Part shown: piece by piece, positions 52,968-64,000 of the stretch
How the letters are laid out: every line of letters starts with the position of its first letter
How positions within the stretch are numbered: position 1 is the stretch's first letter
Source: Corynespora cassiicola
Lineage: Eukaryota > Ascomycota > Dothideomycetes > Pleosporales > Corynesporascaceae
Length of the DNA stretch: 64,000 nucleotides
Direction: 5' to 3'
NCBI GenBank assembly: GCA_022059125.1
Contig: JAEUWY010000015.1
Location: forward strand, 1,364,001-1,428,000
Translations under genes and position numbers: made by a program
The notes under the pieces: generated by a model
Told to the model about the DNA's origin: nothing
The model's database searches: none
Seen by the model: only the letters and a program-made list of their open reading frames with translations

Positions 52968-54380
52968 ATGTCTTTCGCGAAGGGAGAGCGCGTATACTTT
53001 GACCTTGACACGGGAACAGCGGAATCGGCTGGACCTAAAGCCCAAGAGTCATCCCAGAGTCCAGCTCCGCCCGCCTCCGTCTCTTCAGCCTTCATTGGTG
53101 AAATCGTGGAGCGCACCTCATCTGCAGCTAATCCGCCCACAGCCCCTAGCCTCAAGAATGCCAAAGGGTTTCCGGCACCTAAAAAGCGCGTTCCCCGGGT
53201 GTCTGCCTTCAAGCAACAACGCGCAGCTCAAGCAAATGCATCCGCTCAAACCCTTGAGAATGCCACACCAAAACCGCGTTCCGCAGGTCATGATCCTGAC
53301 GATGAGAGAGCACGCATCGACCAAGAGAACAAGGAGCGCCTGGCTAGCATGTCTGCAGACGAGATCGAACAGGAGCGCAGCGAGCTGCTGTCAAATCTCC
53401 CGCCCTCACTTCTTCAAAAACTACTAGCAAGAGCTAATCTTGACGAGGGGAGCAATGAGCGGGATTTTGGCACAGAACCGCCACCCGCCGCCCCTCTGAC
53501 TGACGACAGCAAAGCAGAACCCAAACCTTCAACCACCAAGAAAGTTTCATTTGCGACCTCGGAGACCCAGGAAAGCTCATCAGCACCAAAGCCAGAGTCA
53601 GTGCCACCATCCGCAACCGTGGAGGACTCGACATCCCCCAACAGTGCACAAGAAGATGCACAGCTTCACCCCGATCAGCTGCCCTCCTCCACAATCCACT
53701 TCCCCAAACCATCGCAACCGCCAGACCTCGACCCCGACGACCCTGAATTCCTCAAAAATCTACACGACAAGTACTTCCCCAACATGTCCTACGACCCATC
53801 AACGCTGTCATGGATGAAACCGATCGATCCATCTGACAAGAGCTCGCCGTACCATCCTTCGCAGACTGCACTCAACGCCACGGAGCTGCGTTTCGACTTC
53901 CGCGGAGCACTCCTCGCACCCAGCGTCGCGAGAGAGATCCCATCCATACAAGGCCTGCACCACCACGCCGAGGCACCCGAAGCGGCGGGCTACACGATCC
54001 CGGAGCTCGCGCGGCTGGCACGCAGCAAGGTGGCGGCGCAGCGATGCATGGCGTACCAGACGCTCGGGCGCATACTATACAGACTGGGCATTGGCGAGTT
54101 TGGGGTCGAGAGGAGGAAAGAGAACGATGGGCCAGTGCGCGTTGCGAAGGATCCCAGCCAGATGGAAGAAGGCGAGGACGGCGATGAGGAATACGAGGAG
54201 GAGGACGTGGGGAGTGCCATGGCGGCTGGACTCTGGAGCTGTATTGAGGAAGGGCGAGTCGTTGAGACATTGACCGAGGAGGCCGGGCGGGACAAGGGGC
54301 ACAAGACGGCTATTGCGTTTGCACAGGAGGCGTTGTGGAATTGGAGGAAGGGTGGTGGACGCCAGAGGCAGGCCGTCTGA
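52968..54380 (+). CDS. RBA50: RNA polymerase II-associated protein 1 (RPAP1 / Rba50-like)
   Basis: Single exon of 470 aa from the ATG at 52968 (MSFAKGERVYFDLDTG). Signature blocks are FIGEIVER (about 42-49), the RPAP1_N region DQENKERLASMSADEIEQER followed by ELLSNLPPSLLQKLLARAN (about 122-160), and the RPAP1_C region ELRFDFRGALLAP (about 305-317), then helical ELARLARSKVAAQRCMAYQT and LGRILYRLG. The family is a cytoplasmic assembly and nuclear-import factor for RNA polymerase II. The length is near that of yeast Rba50 (shorter than animal RPAP1, which has a long helical extension). An acidic segment (EEGEDGDEEYEEEDVG) lies near 400. An in-frame start 17 codons upstream is not favoured. Confidence 0.9.
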   Translation: MSFAKGERVYFDLDTGTAESAGPKAQESSQSPAPPASVSSAFIGEIVERTSSAANPPTAPSLKNAKGFPAPKKRVPRVSAFKQQRAAQANASAQTLENATPKPRSAGHDPDDERARIDQENKERLASMSADEIEQERSELLSNLPPSLLQKLLARANLDEGSNERDFGTEPPPAAPLTDDSKAEPKPSTTKKVSFATSETQESSSAPKPESVPPSATVEDSTSPNSAQEDAQLHPDQLPSSTIHFPKPSQPPDLDPDDPEFLKNLHDKYFPNMSYDPSTLSWMKPIDPSDKSSPYHPSQTALNATELRFDFRGALLAPSVAREIPSIQGLHHHAEAPEAAGYTIPELARLARSKVAAQRCMAYQTLGRILYRLGIGEFGVERRKENDGPVRVAKDPSQMEEGEDGDEEYEEEDVGSAMAAGLWSCIEEGRVVETLTEEAGRDKGHKTAIAFAQEALWNWRKGGGRQRQAV

Positions 54381-54785
54381 AGTGCTAGGCATAGCTTTGG
54401 AAAATACGGAGAGATCGATCGTCCAGCAATGTCTGATTACAGTGTGGACCACGTGGTGGGAAGAAAGGGAATCATACGACTTGCGCCGGGCTTCACGAGA
54501 GCTCTTCTTACGAGCTTGACGACAACTCCCTGGATAATACGAATAGAGATGCATTGATGCCACTTGAAACTAGGATACGCCAAAAACGATCACGGTAATC
54601 AAAATACCTGGTTGGTTTTGCCAAAACGCCTCATGTGCAAAGATTCCATCCAGTGATGTCAGCGCCCCAATGCCATGGTCGTATGCTTGCTATTCCATGT
54701 CCACCACCCCTATGCGCAAATTCAATTCTCGTTGCTCGCCAATGCACCAATCTCTTTCTGTCGACTACTCTACATACCAAAAAGA
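54381..54785. other. Intergenic region between convergent genes
   Basis: 405 bases between the RPAP1 stop and the tubulin cofactor C stop. No feature recognised. Confidence 0.5.
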
Positions 54786-56160
54786 TCAGCTGCCATCAGC
54801 AGCCCCATCGACTTGCGCCGACGCTTGCGAATCCGGAAGCACACGTACTGCCCGTAGGATATCGTTCAAGCTCACGCTGTGCCCGCCCGGAACCTTGTCT
54901 TTCCAAACACTCTCCTCGATGCGGTTCGAAGCGGGGAGGATGCTAAAGTGCGGGCTCGGCTCTGCCTTGAGCCACTTGAAGTCATCGATCTGATCCCAGA
55001 GGTTGGGATACGAAGACACCTCCGGCGTGACCTATATCCGAATCAGCATCTCAAACCCAAACAGCCTTGCCAATCAACAACAAGAAGAAGTATGTGTACT
55101 CACAAAAGCCTCGGGCAGCGGCGCAAAGCGCACATTCTCACAGTCCTCGATGATGGGCCGGCTGGAGCAGTGCAAGTACACGTCCACATTCTTGGAGCCG
55201 TGCATGCGGAACTGGCGACAGCTCGCGACGACGACGCTGTTCTCGATGCCGGTGATGTGCGCGGCGCCCGAGACCTGGCCGCAGACGATGAGCGAGTCCT
55301 TTATGTTTTTGAGGATGAGCTGGGCGAAGGGGCCGCCGTCCTGGGTGGGTGGGGAAAGGTCAATGACGGAGCGCTTCACGTTGGAGACGGTGCCCGAGCT
55401 TGTGGCGTGCGAGGCGGAGGTGGGGAGGATGATGTGGGCGGCCGAGTGGTTGGAGATGGTCACGCTGGTCGCGTTGGAGAAGGAGGGTTTGCGGATTGAG
55501 GCCTGGTTGAGGGCTTCGTCTTGGTCTTTTACGCTTTCCACGCTCTTGTCCAAGAAAGCTTCCTGCTGCGATTTTTCCTCCGTGGGGGATAGCTTGTCTA
55601 GTGGCGTTGGCGCGAACGAGGATGTCGCATTCGAATCTGAGTTGTCGCCTGGTACGCGGAGCTTGTTCTGCTGGGCGAGCTCTGCGGCGTCCGAGATGGA
55701 GATTGCAGAGGCATTCTTGCGGAAGGACTTGAATTGGAACTTCTTTGGTGGGTTGAAAGTGTTGCGAATGTTTTGCAGCTTTTCAGAGAGGGCCTTGATT
55801 GCCTGTATGTACCAGTTAGCTTGTGAGGCTGAGCGACAGGTCGGCGCCTAGTACCTCAGCGTACGTGCGCTGGTCGTACGCGGGGATGTAGCTCGAGGCA
55901 TCTTTGACTTCGTGTGAGAGCCTGTCTATTCCCGCGAGACAATGGTCTACTGCATCGTTTCGTTCCCCGCCCGAATACGACGTGTTGTGCAGGCGCTCCA
56001 TTTGCTCCTGTAACGCTGTTTGTGCATTAGCTCGAGCTTTGTTCCCCACCATGGACTGAGACATACCGGTGACTTCATGCTGGAAGTAACGAAAGAAACG
56101 CTCCTTCAGCCCTGCGTCGGAGAGGGCCTGGGGCGCTGTCGCAGAGCTTGCCATGGTCAT
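54786..56160 (-). CDS. TBCC: Tubulin-folding cofactor C
   Basis: Four exons on the minus strand, 56160..56067, 56015..55855, 55802..55104 and 55031..54786, with introns of 51, 52 and 72 bases give 399 aa. An N-terminal three-helix region (LKERFFRYFQHEV, LQEQMERLHN, then IKALSEKLQNIRNTFNPPKK) matches the spectrin-like TBCC_N domain. A Ser/Thr-rich linker follows, then the beta-helical C-CAP domain (about 220-330) with LILKNIKDSLIVCGQVSGAA, GIENSVVVASCRQFRMH and RPIIEDCENVRFAPLP, closing with YPNLWDQIDDFKWLKAEPSP. Cofactor C acts as a GTPase activator for beta-tubulin in the tubulin assembly pathway, using an Arg in the C-CAP domain; CRQFRMH contains the likely candidate. Two ATGs two codons apart could start it. 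Intron 1 is 51 bases with no in-frame stop, so retention would keep frame. Confidence 0.93.
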
Positions 56161-57126
56161 GTTTGACGCTCAAAGGATGGCGGGAAGAGGAGAGGACTGA
56201 GCAAACGGATTCTGAAAACCCCTATGGCACAATTTCAGGCCAGACTGATGACCATGATTCAATACTGGAGACCGGGATCTGGTTCCAGCGCGTGAGCGGG
56301 GAGTAAGACCCAAAGTGGCGGTTTGACGGATGAGGTTCGCATCGCGTGGTGGGGTAGCAGAGCAAAGCTGTGCGGCAGCCTCGCGATATTCCATCATCAT
56401 GCAGGACGCCACCTACTTTTTTGGCCGAGCGACCCTTCTGGATGGATTGGTATCTGAGACGCGCTTCTCCCCAGGGCTTAATCATGTAGACGCCTATCTA
56501 TGATATCGATACATGCAGAATTCATACTGAGAGGGCTATGCGAACTTGCGGAGCCCCGCATTCAGGCCAAGGCGATCGCAAGGGTAACGGCATCATGGAA
56601 ATGCACGCGAGTGACGACGATAGCAATCTGAAAAACCGAGCCAGCATACCCCTCGGGCTAGTCGTTTGAGGCTTGCCGAGACCGCTCATTACAAATCTGC
56701 ACTTGCTGCGGTATGCCGTTGACTAGAGGGATCCAGCACATGAGGGTATTTCAAGCTTTTGGGATCAGCGATGAAAGGGGACGTCGTGACATGTGCGCCT
56801 ATTTTAACGCCATTTGCATTTCTCTCACCGAAACGAGGTATAATACAGTGTCAGTGTCATACCATTGCTGCTCCATCCATATAACCTCACAGACGGTTCA
56901 TCAGTACAGTGGCTTTACTCATGGAGGTTCCAGTAGAGACCGAGCAGCACGGACGCCACGGTCCAATGAGGGCACTCGGATTACTAGAATCCGTAAGACA
57001 AGGATCTCGAGCTTTCAGCAATTGTATGCTTCATTTGATATGTACACAGATCCGCGGCCGTCTGGGCCTCTCGGATGGATTGTTTAAATGTCTGAAATTG
57101 AACTCCAAGGAAAGCGTTGCTGGTGT
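56161..57126. other. Intergenic region, no gene recognised
   Basis: Upstream of cofactor C and downstream of the complex I subunit. ORFs up to 124 codons have no domain. Confidence 0.45.
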
Positions 57127-57872
57127 CTAGCTCGTCTGTGCTGCTGCCACATCGACTCCGTACTTCTCGAGCAGCCTTTGTCGCCTCCTCTCTTCGTAGC
57201 CGGGAGCGTAGATACCTGGAAATGTCAGCTTTGGAAGTCCCACGGTGCCTGGAGCCAGTCTTACCGCGGCCCTCGCCCAGCTGCTCAACCGTCTCCTCGA
57301 TCGGCCGTCGGCGGATCTTCCTCAAAGCCTCTTTGCGTGCAACCTCGTCCTCGTAGCCCTCGAGATCGTTGTAGCCGGTGAAACCCTGGGTGTACCTGTA
57401 GGCGGCCATGACGGTGCCAAAGGCGGCGCCGGCGCCGAGGGTGAAGGGCATGCTTCGTCCTGTGGTGCATCAGCTGATGTCGACACGGCTCTCAGGGGTG
57501 GAAAAGGCAAACGTACGGGCAATTCCAAGCACAGAGCCGCCCATGAAGCCGGCCAATGCCTCGGTGTAGCAGTCGTCCTTCTGGCGCAGGTTGGCAGAGG
57601 CGTCCTTGGTGAACTGGTAGGCGGCTCCCACGCCGGCTGCACGTCAATTAGCTGGGTCCGGAATGCACTGCAGAGGGACGCAGCGGCCACGCACCGTAGA
57701 CGGCGATTATGCCGCCGGACCGCGAGATGATGCCCGTCATGCCGACATTCTGCTTCCTCAGGGTGTTCTGGATGCCGGCGAAGATGGCGCCGACGGCCGT
57801 GGTCTGCAGGGTGGTGCTTGTCGTGTTGGCGAGCGCGTCGCGCGGGTGGTAGGTCTCGCTGTCTCCGGCCAT
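57127..57872 (-). CDS. Mitochondrial complex I subunit, NDUFA11/21.3 kDa-like (Tim17 family)
   Basis: Four exons on the minus strand, 57872..57695, 57636..57517, 57459..57265 and 57215..57127, with introns of 58, 57 and 49 bases, all phase 1, give 193 aa. Visible features are YHPRDALANTT near the N-terminus, glycine-spaced membrane segments (TTAVGAIFAGIQNTL; MTGIISRSGGIIAVYGAG; YTEALAGFMGGSVLGIA; MPFTLGAGAAFGTVMAAYRY), and a charged matrix- or IMS-side tail ending LEKYGVDVAAAQTS. The Gly-rich four-helix pattern is that of the Tim17/Tim22 superfamily member in complex I (NDUFA11/B14.7, Neurospora 21.3 kDa). It is an accessory subunit of the inner-membrane arm. Other Tim17-family proteins are possible but the C-terminal region favours complex I. 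Confidence 0.85.
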
Positions 57873-58363
57873 GGCGGGCGCAATTGGGGGCAGTCGATGT
57901 CGTCTGGGGGAGCTTTGAGGATGTCGAAGTTGGACTCCGCTAGCCACTGCGCGCCGCTAGTCGAGCGCCAAGACATGGCGCTTGGCACGTACATCACTGC
58001 CCTGAGGCCTGCGACAGGCAAGACAGTCACGACGCTCCTGCGGCTGTTCCGCTTGCTGTTCCGCCTGCTTCTTCGCGGCGACGCGTTGCCTGCGCTGCTA
58101 AATCCCGCCCTCCACCACCACGTGCTCTGCCTGCGCCCGCCCGCCGCCCGCCCGCCGCCTGCTTGCCGGCCCGTCGTTGTTGTTCGCTCTCGCAGCCTGC
58201 GATGCTCCGTCTGCACACCACCCACCTCGCGCTGCCCGCCTGAACGCCGCAGCCCGCCATCTTTTCTCCTCCAGCTCCCGTCGCCGGGCCCTGCCATATC
58301 TCCTGCAGCTCTACCGCATAATACTACCCCCCACATCGTTCCCCTCGAGGCCCTGTCGCAGCT
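57873..58363. other. Divergent promoter between complex I subunit and UBP2
   Basis: 491 bases shared by two head-to-head genes; GC-rich with CCGCC and CTGC repeats. ORFs across it on both strands are shadows. Confidence 0.5.
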
Positions 58364-61300
58364 ATGGCGCCTGCAGCTGGTACGTACATGCACCTCCGCC
58401 ACCCATGACTGTACTGACCTCTTTGGCCGCAGGTAAGACGGCGCCCCGGCTCCTCCAGGACCTCCTCTCCTACGACCTTCGCTATGAAGACCGTGCCGGT
58501 CGCAATCTTCTCACCACGGCTCCGCCGCACCACGATCCGAGTGCCCCGCCTGCCCCCGCAGTGCCTTATAGGAATTGTAGGCACAAATTGAAGAGCAAGC
58601 CAGAGCAGAGCCAGCCTCCGCGACCGGGCGAGGACCCAGACCACACCACTGTCTACAAAATCGCTTCTTTCTGCGACCAGTGCCGCTATCATTTCGACTT
58701 ACTCGTTGACTTTCGGGACAACGGCTCCAAGAACACGCCATGCAACCCTTCCTATATGATGCAGCCCCTCCACCATTTCTTGCACCAACCAGAAGACGGC
58801 GACGATATTCACGAGGGCTTCAATAGCTCCAGCGCAACTCGCAGTTATAGATTCTCCTGCTCAATGACCAAATGCCCGGTCGAGCTCCGTATACGCATAT
58901 CGCCTCCTCGCATTACGGACCACGACATCACTATTCTGACCAACCCATCCAACCTGAGGAGGCGCTGGGAAGTTTCAAAAGAGCTGGGTGGTGATCGCTC
59001 GGATTCTACCATGGCCCGCCCTGTCGACGCCCCCGACTACCTGAACACATACCTCGCCGACAGCCTGAACCCGTCCAAGGGCAAGTCTAGAATTCCATTC
59101 ATGAACCGGAAATTCCTCAAGACCTTTGGCAGGGACTGCGACGAGTTGTTGAAGCGTGTAGGCTTCACCGAAGCAGAGGAAGAGGAAGAGGATGGATCTC
59201 GGGTCCGCGTATGGTATTTGCCAAAACCTCCACCAGCAGGCCATCCTCTGGAGGACTCTGAGCGGAACAAGATTGAAGATTTCCGGCATGAACTCGGCAG
59301 GGTCATAATCCGTTTCCCCGAGAACGAGAGGACTGGCATCAGACATACCCCCGTGCCACCTCAATCTGCATTGCATGAAATCGAGCGAGCACTGGGCTGC
59401 CTCAACTATGAAAAAGTTTCGGGCAGGGTTGAAACTCGGGATTCAAATCACGAAGAGGATCATCCATACTATGCAGGCCTCGGAGCTGTTGGCGACTTTT
59501 CGGATCGACTCCTGTTGTTTTCCTTCAACCAACAAATGAGGGTCGACCCGGCAAATTCACCCTATTATTTTGAATGCCTACAAGATCTCGCTGTTGGTAG
59601 GCGCAGCAGTGACCTCCAGACTCAAGTTGCCATGTTTGCCTCAAATGGTTACGTTAACAGGAAAGAGCTTTCTACCGCATACAGGTTTTTCGGCATAGAT
59701 CCCAAGCACGCCAGCAGCCTCAACGACGACCACATCATTGGATCATTCAAGTCCCGCTTGCCGGATATCAGCCCACTAATGGCAGTCGATGCGCGCAAGC
59801 ACTTGAAGCTGATTGGAGTCGCTCGTGACAGTGATAGAATCAAGCAAGAAGCATCTGACGCCATTCAAAGCTATGAGCAAGCACTGTCGTGGCTCGACCT
59901 CGACGCAGGCCAGCCAGATGACTTTGTAACCACCATGTACACGCTGAAGATTCAAGACAACGCCTCCACCATTGAGACAGCGAGGAAAGCCGTATCTATC
60001 ATTGCCGAGCATAGGGGTAGCCAGCGTTTGCGCGACTTTTTGCTGAACGGAAGCATGGATGATGCTGAGATGGACGCAGGTGAGGCTTATGCTCTGCTTG
60101 GCCTTTCGGATAGAACGGTGCAGATCGACATCGAGATCTTGCGCTTTCAGGTCGGTGCCGAGCAGGAGAGCAAACCAGAAAGTACGGCGAAGTACCAGCA
60201 AGCCTTCGAAGTCGTCTGTCGAGACCAAAAAGAGCGATTTGGCAATGCGTCTGGTATACAGCCTAGGTCAGCAAGGAAATATCCCCTGGACACTTGGCCT
60301 GTTGGCTTCCAGAACATTGGCAACACTTGTTATCTCAACAGTGTCCTACAGTTCTTGTTTACCATAAAACCATTGCGGGACATGGTACTGGAGTGTGACA
60401 AGCACATGCAAGACGTGACAGCCGAAGCATTGGAGAGCAAGAGAGTTGGCCGCAGTTCCGTCACTGCAGAGAAGGTCGAAAAGGCCCAGCGTTGTGAGTA
60501 TAGCACCAAGCCGCCTACCAGTCCTGCGCTAAAGAAAACAGTTGTTCGTGAATTGCAGAAACTCTTCGAGCACATGATTACAGCATCCACCGATGCGGTG
60601 CGACCAGAAAGAGACCTTGCGGCTCTGGCCCTAACGAAAGAAAGCACAGTCGGGCGTAAACCTGTCGAGAACAACGCGGGTCATTCAGGTCTTGGTGAAC
60701 TTGAAGGACAGCCTATACTTGGCCCATCGTTGCCCCCTAAGACAGGGGAATTCAAAACAGATTCGCCTGCGGACAGTGTCATGGGTGACGGAGATGCTCC
60801 ACATTCCAATGCCGCTGCGGCCGACGATGACGCTAAGAGCAATACATCGATGACAGCCATGGATCTTTCGAACTCCGTGGATGAATTGAACCCCGTGGCA
60901 GATTCCCGGCCCGAGCCGCCTTCTCGGCCTCCTCCAGTTCCTCCCAGGCCGCAGACTCAAGCACAAACTGAACCCAGCTTGAAGGATATCGAATTCTCTG
61001 CCGAACAGCAGGATGCTGCCGAGATCATGAACAACATTTTCGACTTGTTGTCATGCGCCTTCAAAGGCGACGATGTCATGGAAGATGGCGAGCAGCTTGA
61101 CTTGATCAAGCAACTCTTCTTTTCAGACATCACTACGGTACGAGAAGCCAAAGGAAAGCGTGTGGAGAAGAGCGATATTCAGGATAACATTCACATCTCC
61201 ACTAAGGCTCGCGATCGACCGCTGTGGGCGGCTCTTGACGATGAATTCACCTTGGATCAGCTGGACGATGGCAGTACCAAGTTTGAGTTCATCGCCAACG

Positions 61301-62301
61301 CGTCACCAATTCAGATCATCAATGTTCGACGGCTGCAGTTTGAAGGTGGCAAAAGTGTCAAGGACCAGTCACACGTTGGCTTAGATAAGGTGCTCTATCT
61401 TGATCGCTATCTCAAGGAAACGAAGTCTCTCTCCGCCAAGCAGCTGGAAGAACGCCGGAATCGACAGTGGGAGCTGCAAAAGAAGCTGCAGGAATTGGAG
61501 GCTCATAGGCGGTCGTTGAGCGAAACGGAAACCAAGAACCTGGATCTCGCTGGTACGGTCGATTCTGCCGCTGAATTTCTAGAAGATATCTCCAAGGAAG
61601 TCGGGGAGGAACATCACGATCTAGGAGGTGACACCCAACTTGATCCTCAAGAGCCTGATAGCAGCAATCTTCGTGAGACAATGCGCAACCGTGCCAAGGG
61701 GGTTCGCAAGCAGATCGAAGATCTGGACACCCCGATGAAGCAGGTTGAGGAGGAGATCAATTCCGTCTTTGCTGACTGCAAGGACCATCCGTACCGTATC
61801 CATGCTGTTTTCATGCATAGGGGCGGTGCGGCTGGAGGTCACTACTGGATCTTCATTTACGACTTCAAGCAGAACATTTGGCGCAAGTACAACGATGAAC
61901 AGGTCGACGAAGTAGACGAAGCGGAAGTTTTCAAGCATGATACAGCTCCCAACCCCGCTACCAGCACGGGTATTGTCTTTATCCGAGACAATATGGTTCA
62001 AGATTTGACCGAATCTGTCTATCGAATCCCCTCAGACACAGATGTTCCAATGCAGGATGTTGAAGAAGAGATGCCGCCGCTGGTCAGCATGGACGCAGAG
62101 ATACCTCGCTATAAGGATGTGCAGGTCATCAATGGGGTCGAGAAGGAGTAAGACTCGCTTTTACTATACTCTTCACGACCTGTTTGGGCTGCGAACTCTA
62201 TATGCTCGATGCTGATTGTGGATAGGAATGAGGAGCCAGTCGTGGATATCGTGCTTTCACCAGAGCGTCCCGATGAATCTGGAGACAACGCGCCCCGTTA
62301 G
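58364..62301 (+). CDS. UBP2: Ubiquitin carboxyl-terminal hydrolase, Ubp2-like
   Basis: Three exons, 58364..58379 (16 bases), 58433..62147 and 62226..62301, give 1268 aa. The tiny first exon (MAPAAG) is inferred from ATGGCG, a GTACGT donor and a CTGAC branch site; the open frame upstream of 58433 has no ATG. The last exon is inferred from GTAAGA...GATAG and adds 24 residues; unspliced, the protein ends at 62151 with 1244 aa. The first 600 residues are the Ubp2-type N-terminal region (YKIASFCDQCRYHFDLLVDF; YYAGLGAVGDFSDRLLLFSF). The USP catalytic core begins at WPVGFQNIGNTCYLNSVLQF (Cys638), continues with SAEQQDAAEIMNNIFDLL, and ends at GGHYWIFIYDF (His1142). An acidic/Pro-rich insertion (about 770-850) and a coiled coil (about 1005-1040) interrupt the core. 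It removes ubiquitin, in yeast especially K63 chains with Rsp5. Confidence 0.9.
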
Positions 62302-62934
62302 GACGGGGAGGAGATACCAAATACGCGCAAGGAACCAGACGTTCTAGAATCTGGCCCGTATGGGGTGTGTCCTTTATGCCATTCCGAATTCCTTTGTCGA
62401 TTTGGCACGGGTGGTTTGTAGTCCCTCTGTATAATGTTGACATTCGTTTCTGAGGCATCATTAGCGGGCGCTGGCTATGGTACGATACGATTTCCTTCAT
62501 GTATGTATACCTGGATAGCATGGTACTACTCTCTTTAGGAGGGGCGTACTTCTATCGCTGGATTGGAGAAGATGAGCACATGAACAGGCATGGATGTTGA
62601 TGGGGATCTGGGCCATCCGTTCATCCTGTCTGCCTTTGTCGGATCTGTAGATGAGAGTCGATACCCCACGGTTTGATGTTCGCAATAGAAGGGTGCCTTG
62701 AACAGGCCCGTTATTCTACACAATACTGCTAAATTGGTGCATACGGTGAAGGTTTGTCGGTCAAGTGAAAATGCAGTTTACTGAACCCAGAGAAGATGCT
62801 AGGCCCAAATGCATTCATGATATTCTTAGTCTCCATATGCCAGCCCAATACTCCATTATGCAGTCCTGCCAACTATCCACACGCAAGTTATTCCCCCATG
62901 TTCTCGCCACTGCTACTAAAGTACATCAAACAAT
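62302..62934. other. Intergenic region between convergent genes
   Basis: 633 bases between UBP2 and the LPMO gene. Small minus-strand ORFs have no domain. No other feature recognised. Confidence 0.5.
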
Positions 62935-63970
62935 CTAGCACTTGAGCGCTGCAGGCCCGGGGATCTTGTACGGTTGTCCATTACCCACGGGCTGGCCCAC
63001 CTGGTTGTAGATGGAGATCAAAATCCCAGGGTCATTCGCCGAGTACGCACCAGGGAAGCTAACCGTCTGCCCCCCAGCATTCGTCCCACTGCCGGTAAGG
63101 TTAATCTGCGCGCAACCCTAGCAAATCCGTTAGCCACACATACTCTCTCTCTCCACTGCACCACACAACCCCGTGGCAAGAAAAGGCAAAAACCATGCCG
63201 AGGGGGAGAGGATCGACTCACAATGTAGAACTGGGCCTCGCCCTGCTTGCTCGCGCTGTGCAAGGCGATGATCTCGGCGCGTAGGAGGTACTGGCCTGGC
63301 GCGATGCAGCTAGGCATGGTGAAGTCCTGCCAGCCGCCCGCGCTGATCATGCGGTCTACGCCCCATTGGCCCGAGCCGTCGAGGCCGTCTTCGTGGACTT
63401 TGAACCATTTCAGGCCGTTGGGGGAGGCGGAGGCAGCGTTGTCTACCTTGGCCCTGGGATGGGGGTTAGGATAAGGGGAAAGGGGTATTTGGTGGGTATG
63501 TTGGATAGATAGAGGGAAACGTACATGTAGAAGATGGTGGGTCCCTTGTGAGACTTTGCGATGGGGTGGTCTGGGTCGTTGGCTTTTGAGGGTCAGCCGA
63601 CGGGTTTTGGATACTAGAAGGGTGATGTAGTGGGCGTACGGAACTGAGCGCCGCCGATGACATGGCCCCACTGGACGCCGACCTTGTCCCCGGGCTTGAC
63701 GTCGATGACTTTGGTGGACACGGGGGTCCTGTAGTTGGCATTGCAGGCCATGCTCTGGTCGTTTACATTTTGGATGGGGTAGTTGGAGTTGGGGGCGCGG
63801 ATGCCAACGAGTTCGCCGTTGTCTTGGCCTGGGTTGTTTTTTAGTATGGGGGAAGGGGAGCGGGATTTGGAGTAGCCTTGCTTACCGTTGACACGGACGC
63901 GTTGGGCAATGCAGTGAGCGCTAGAGAGTGCGGGTAGGAGGGAGAGGACAGCGGCGGCGATGAACCTCAT
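62935..63970 (-). CDS. AA9 (GH61) lytic polysaccharide monooxygenase
   Basis: Five exons on the minus strand, 63970..63886, 63828..63640, 63582..63525, 63453..63222 and 63117..62935, give 248 aa. The signal peptide [18 protein letters not shown] is followed directly by His19, the mature N-terminal His of the copper histidine brace. The second brace His is H103 in [16 protein letters not shown], and the axial Tyr is Y187 in [23 protein letters not shown] and [16 protein letters not shown] are also typical of the family. AA9 enzymes are secreted and cleave cellulose or hemicellulose oxidatively with H2O2 or O2 and a reductant. No linker or cellulose-binding module follows the catalytic domain. 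Introns are 57, 57, 71 and 104 bases. Intron 1 has no in-frame stop. Confidence 0.95.
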
Positions 63971-64000
63971 GGTTATGACTAAGACCGGGCTGGTCTTTGA

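Overview
This window is nuclear DNA from a filamentous ascomycete (Pezizomycotina; Dothideomycetes is my guess, not shown by the sequence alone). The evidence is short GT-AG introns of about 45-190 bases with CTAAC/CTGAC-type branch sites, orthologues of fungal housekeeping genes, a SesA/NACHT-type NLR with ankyrin repeats, and an AA9 copper monooxygenase. Gene models below were spliced by eye. Each spliced model keeps frame across its junctions, and exon coordinates are given in each entry.

Region 1 (0-9 kb): a phytanoyl-CoA-dioxygenase-like enzyme, a STAND/NLR-type NACHT-ankyrin protein with nearly identical repeats, and the ER protein disulfide isomerase.

Region 2 (about 9.4-18.4 kb) is the accessory part. 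It holds five copies of one paralogous family: an F-box/2EXR-like LPxELRxxIY domain with MPF, WGHxxDDA and MPxxVRF blocks. At least three copies begin with a short cysteine cluster in which CC-x4-CC is invariant. One copy is 5'-truncated and one carries a single in-frame TGA. A cysteine-free, probably secreted protein with two dibasic-flanked repeats, and a gene-poor AT-rich stretch, lie among them. This is the best candidate for something undescribed.

Region 3 (19-36 kb): a metallo-beta-lactamase-fold protein, a C2H2-like/RING-like protein, a small unknown protein, the Golgi protein GRASP divergent from the snRNA cap hypermethylase TGS1, TFIID subunit TAF1, and a short-chain dehydrogenase.

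Region 4 (37-64 kb): linker histone H1, PI4P 5-kinase, proteasome ATPase Rpt3, SWI/SNF subunit Swi1, RPAP1/Rba50, tubulin cofactor C, a complex I subunit (NDUFA11-like), a large Ubp2-like deubiquitinase, and an AA9 LPMO at the right edge. These are ordinary single-copy genes separated by long (0.4-2.4 kb) GC-rich intergenic regions. Most long ORFs in those gaps, and antisense to genes, are shadows. I found no tRNA, rRNA, CRISPR array or intact transposon.
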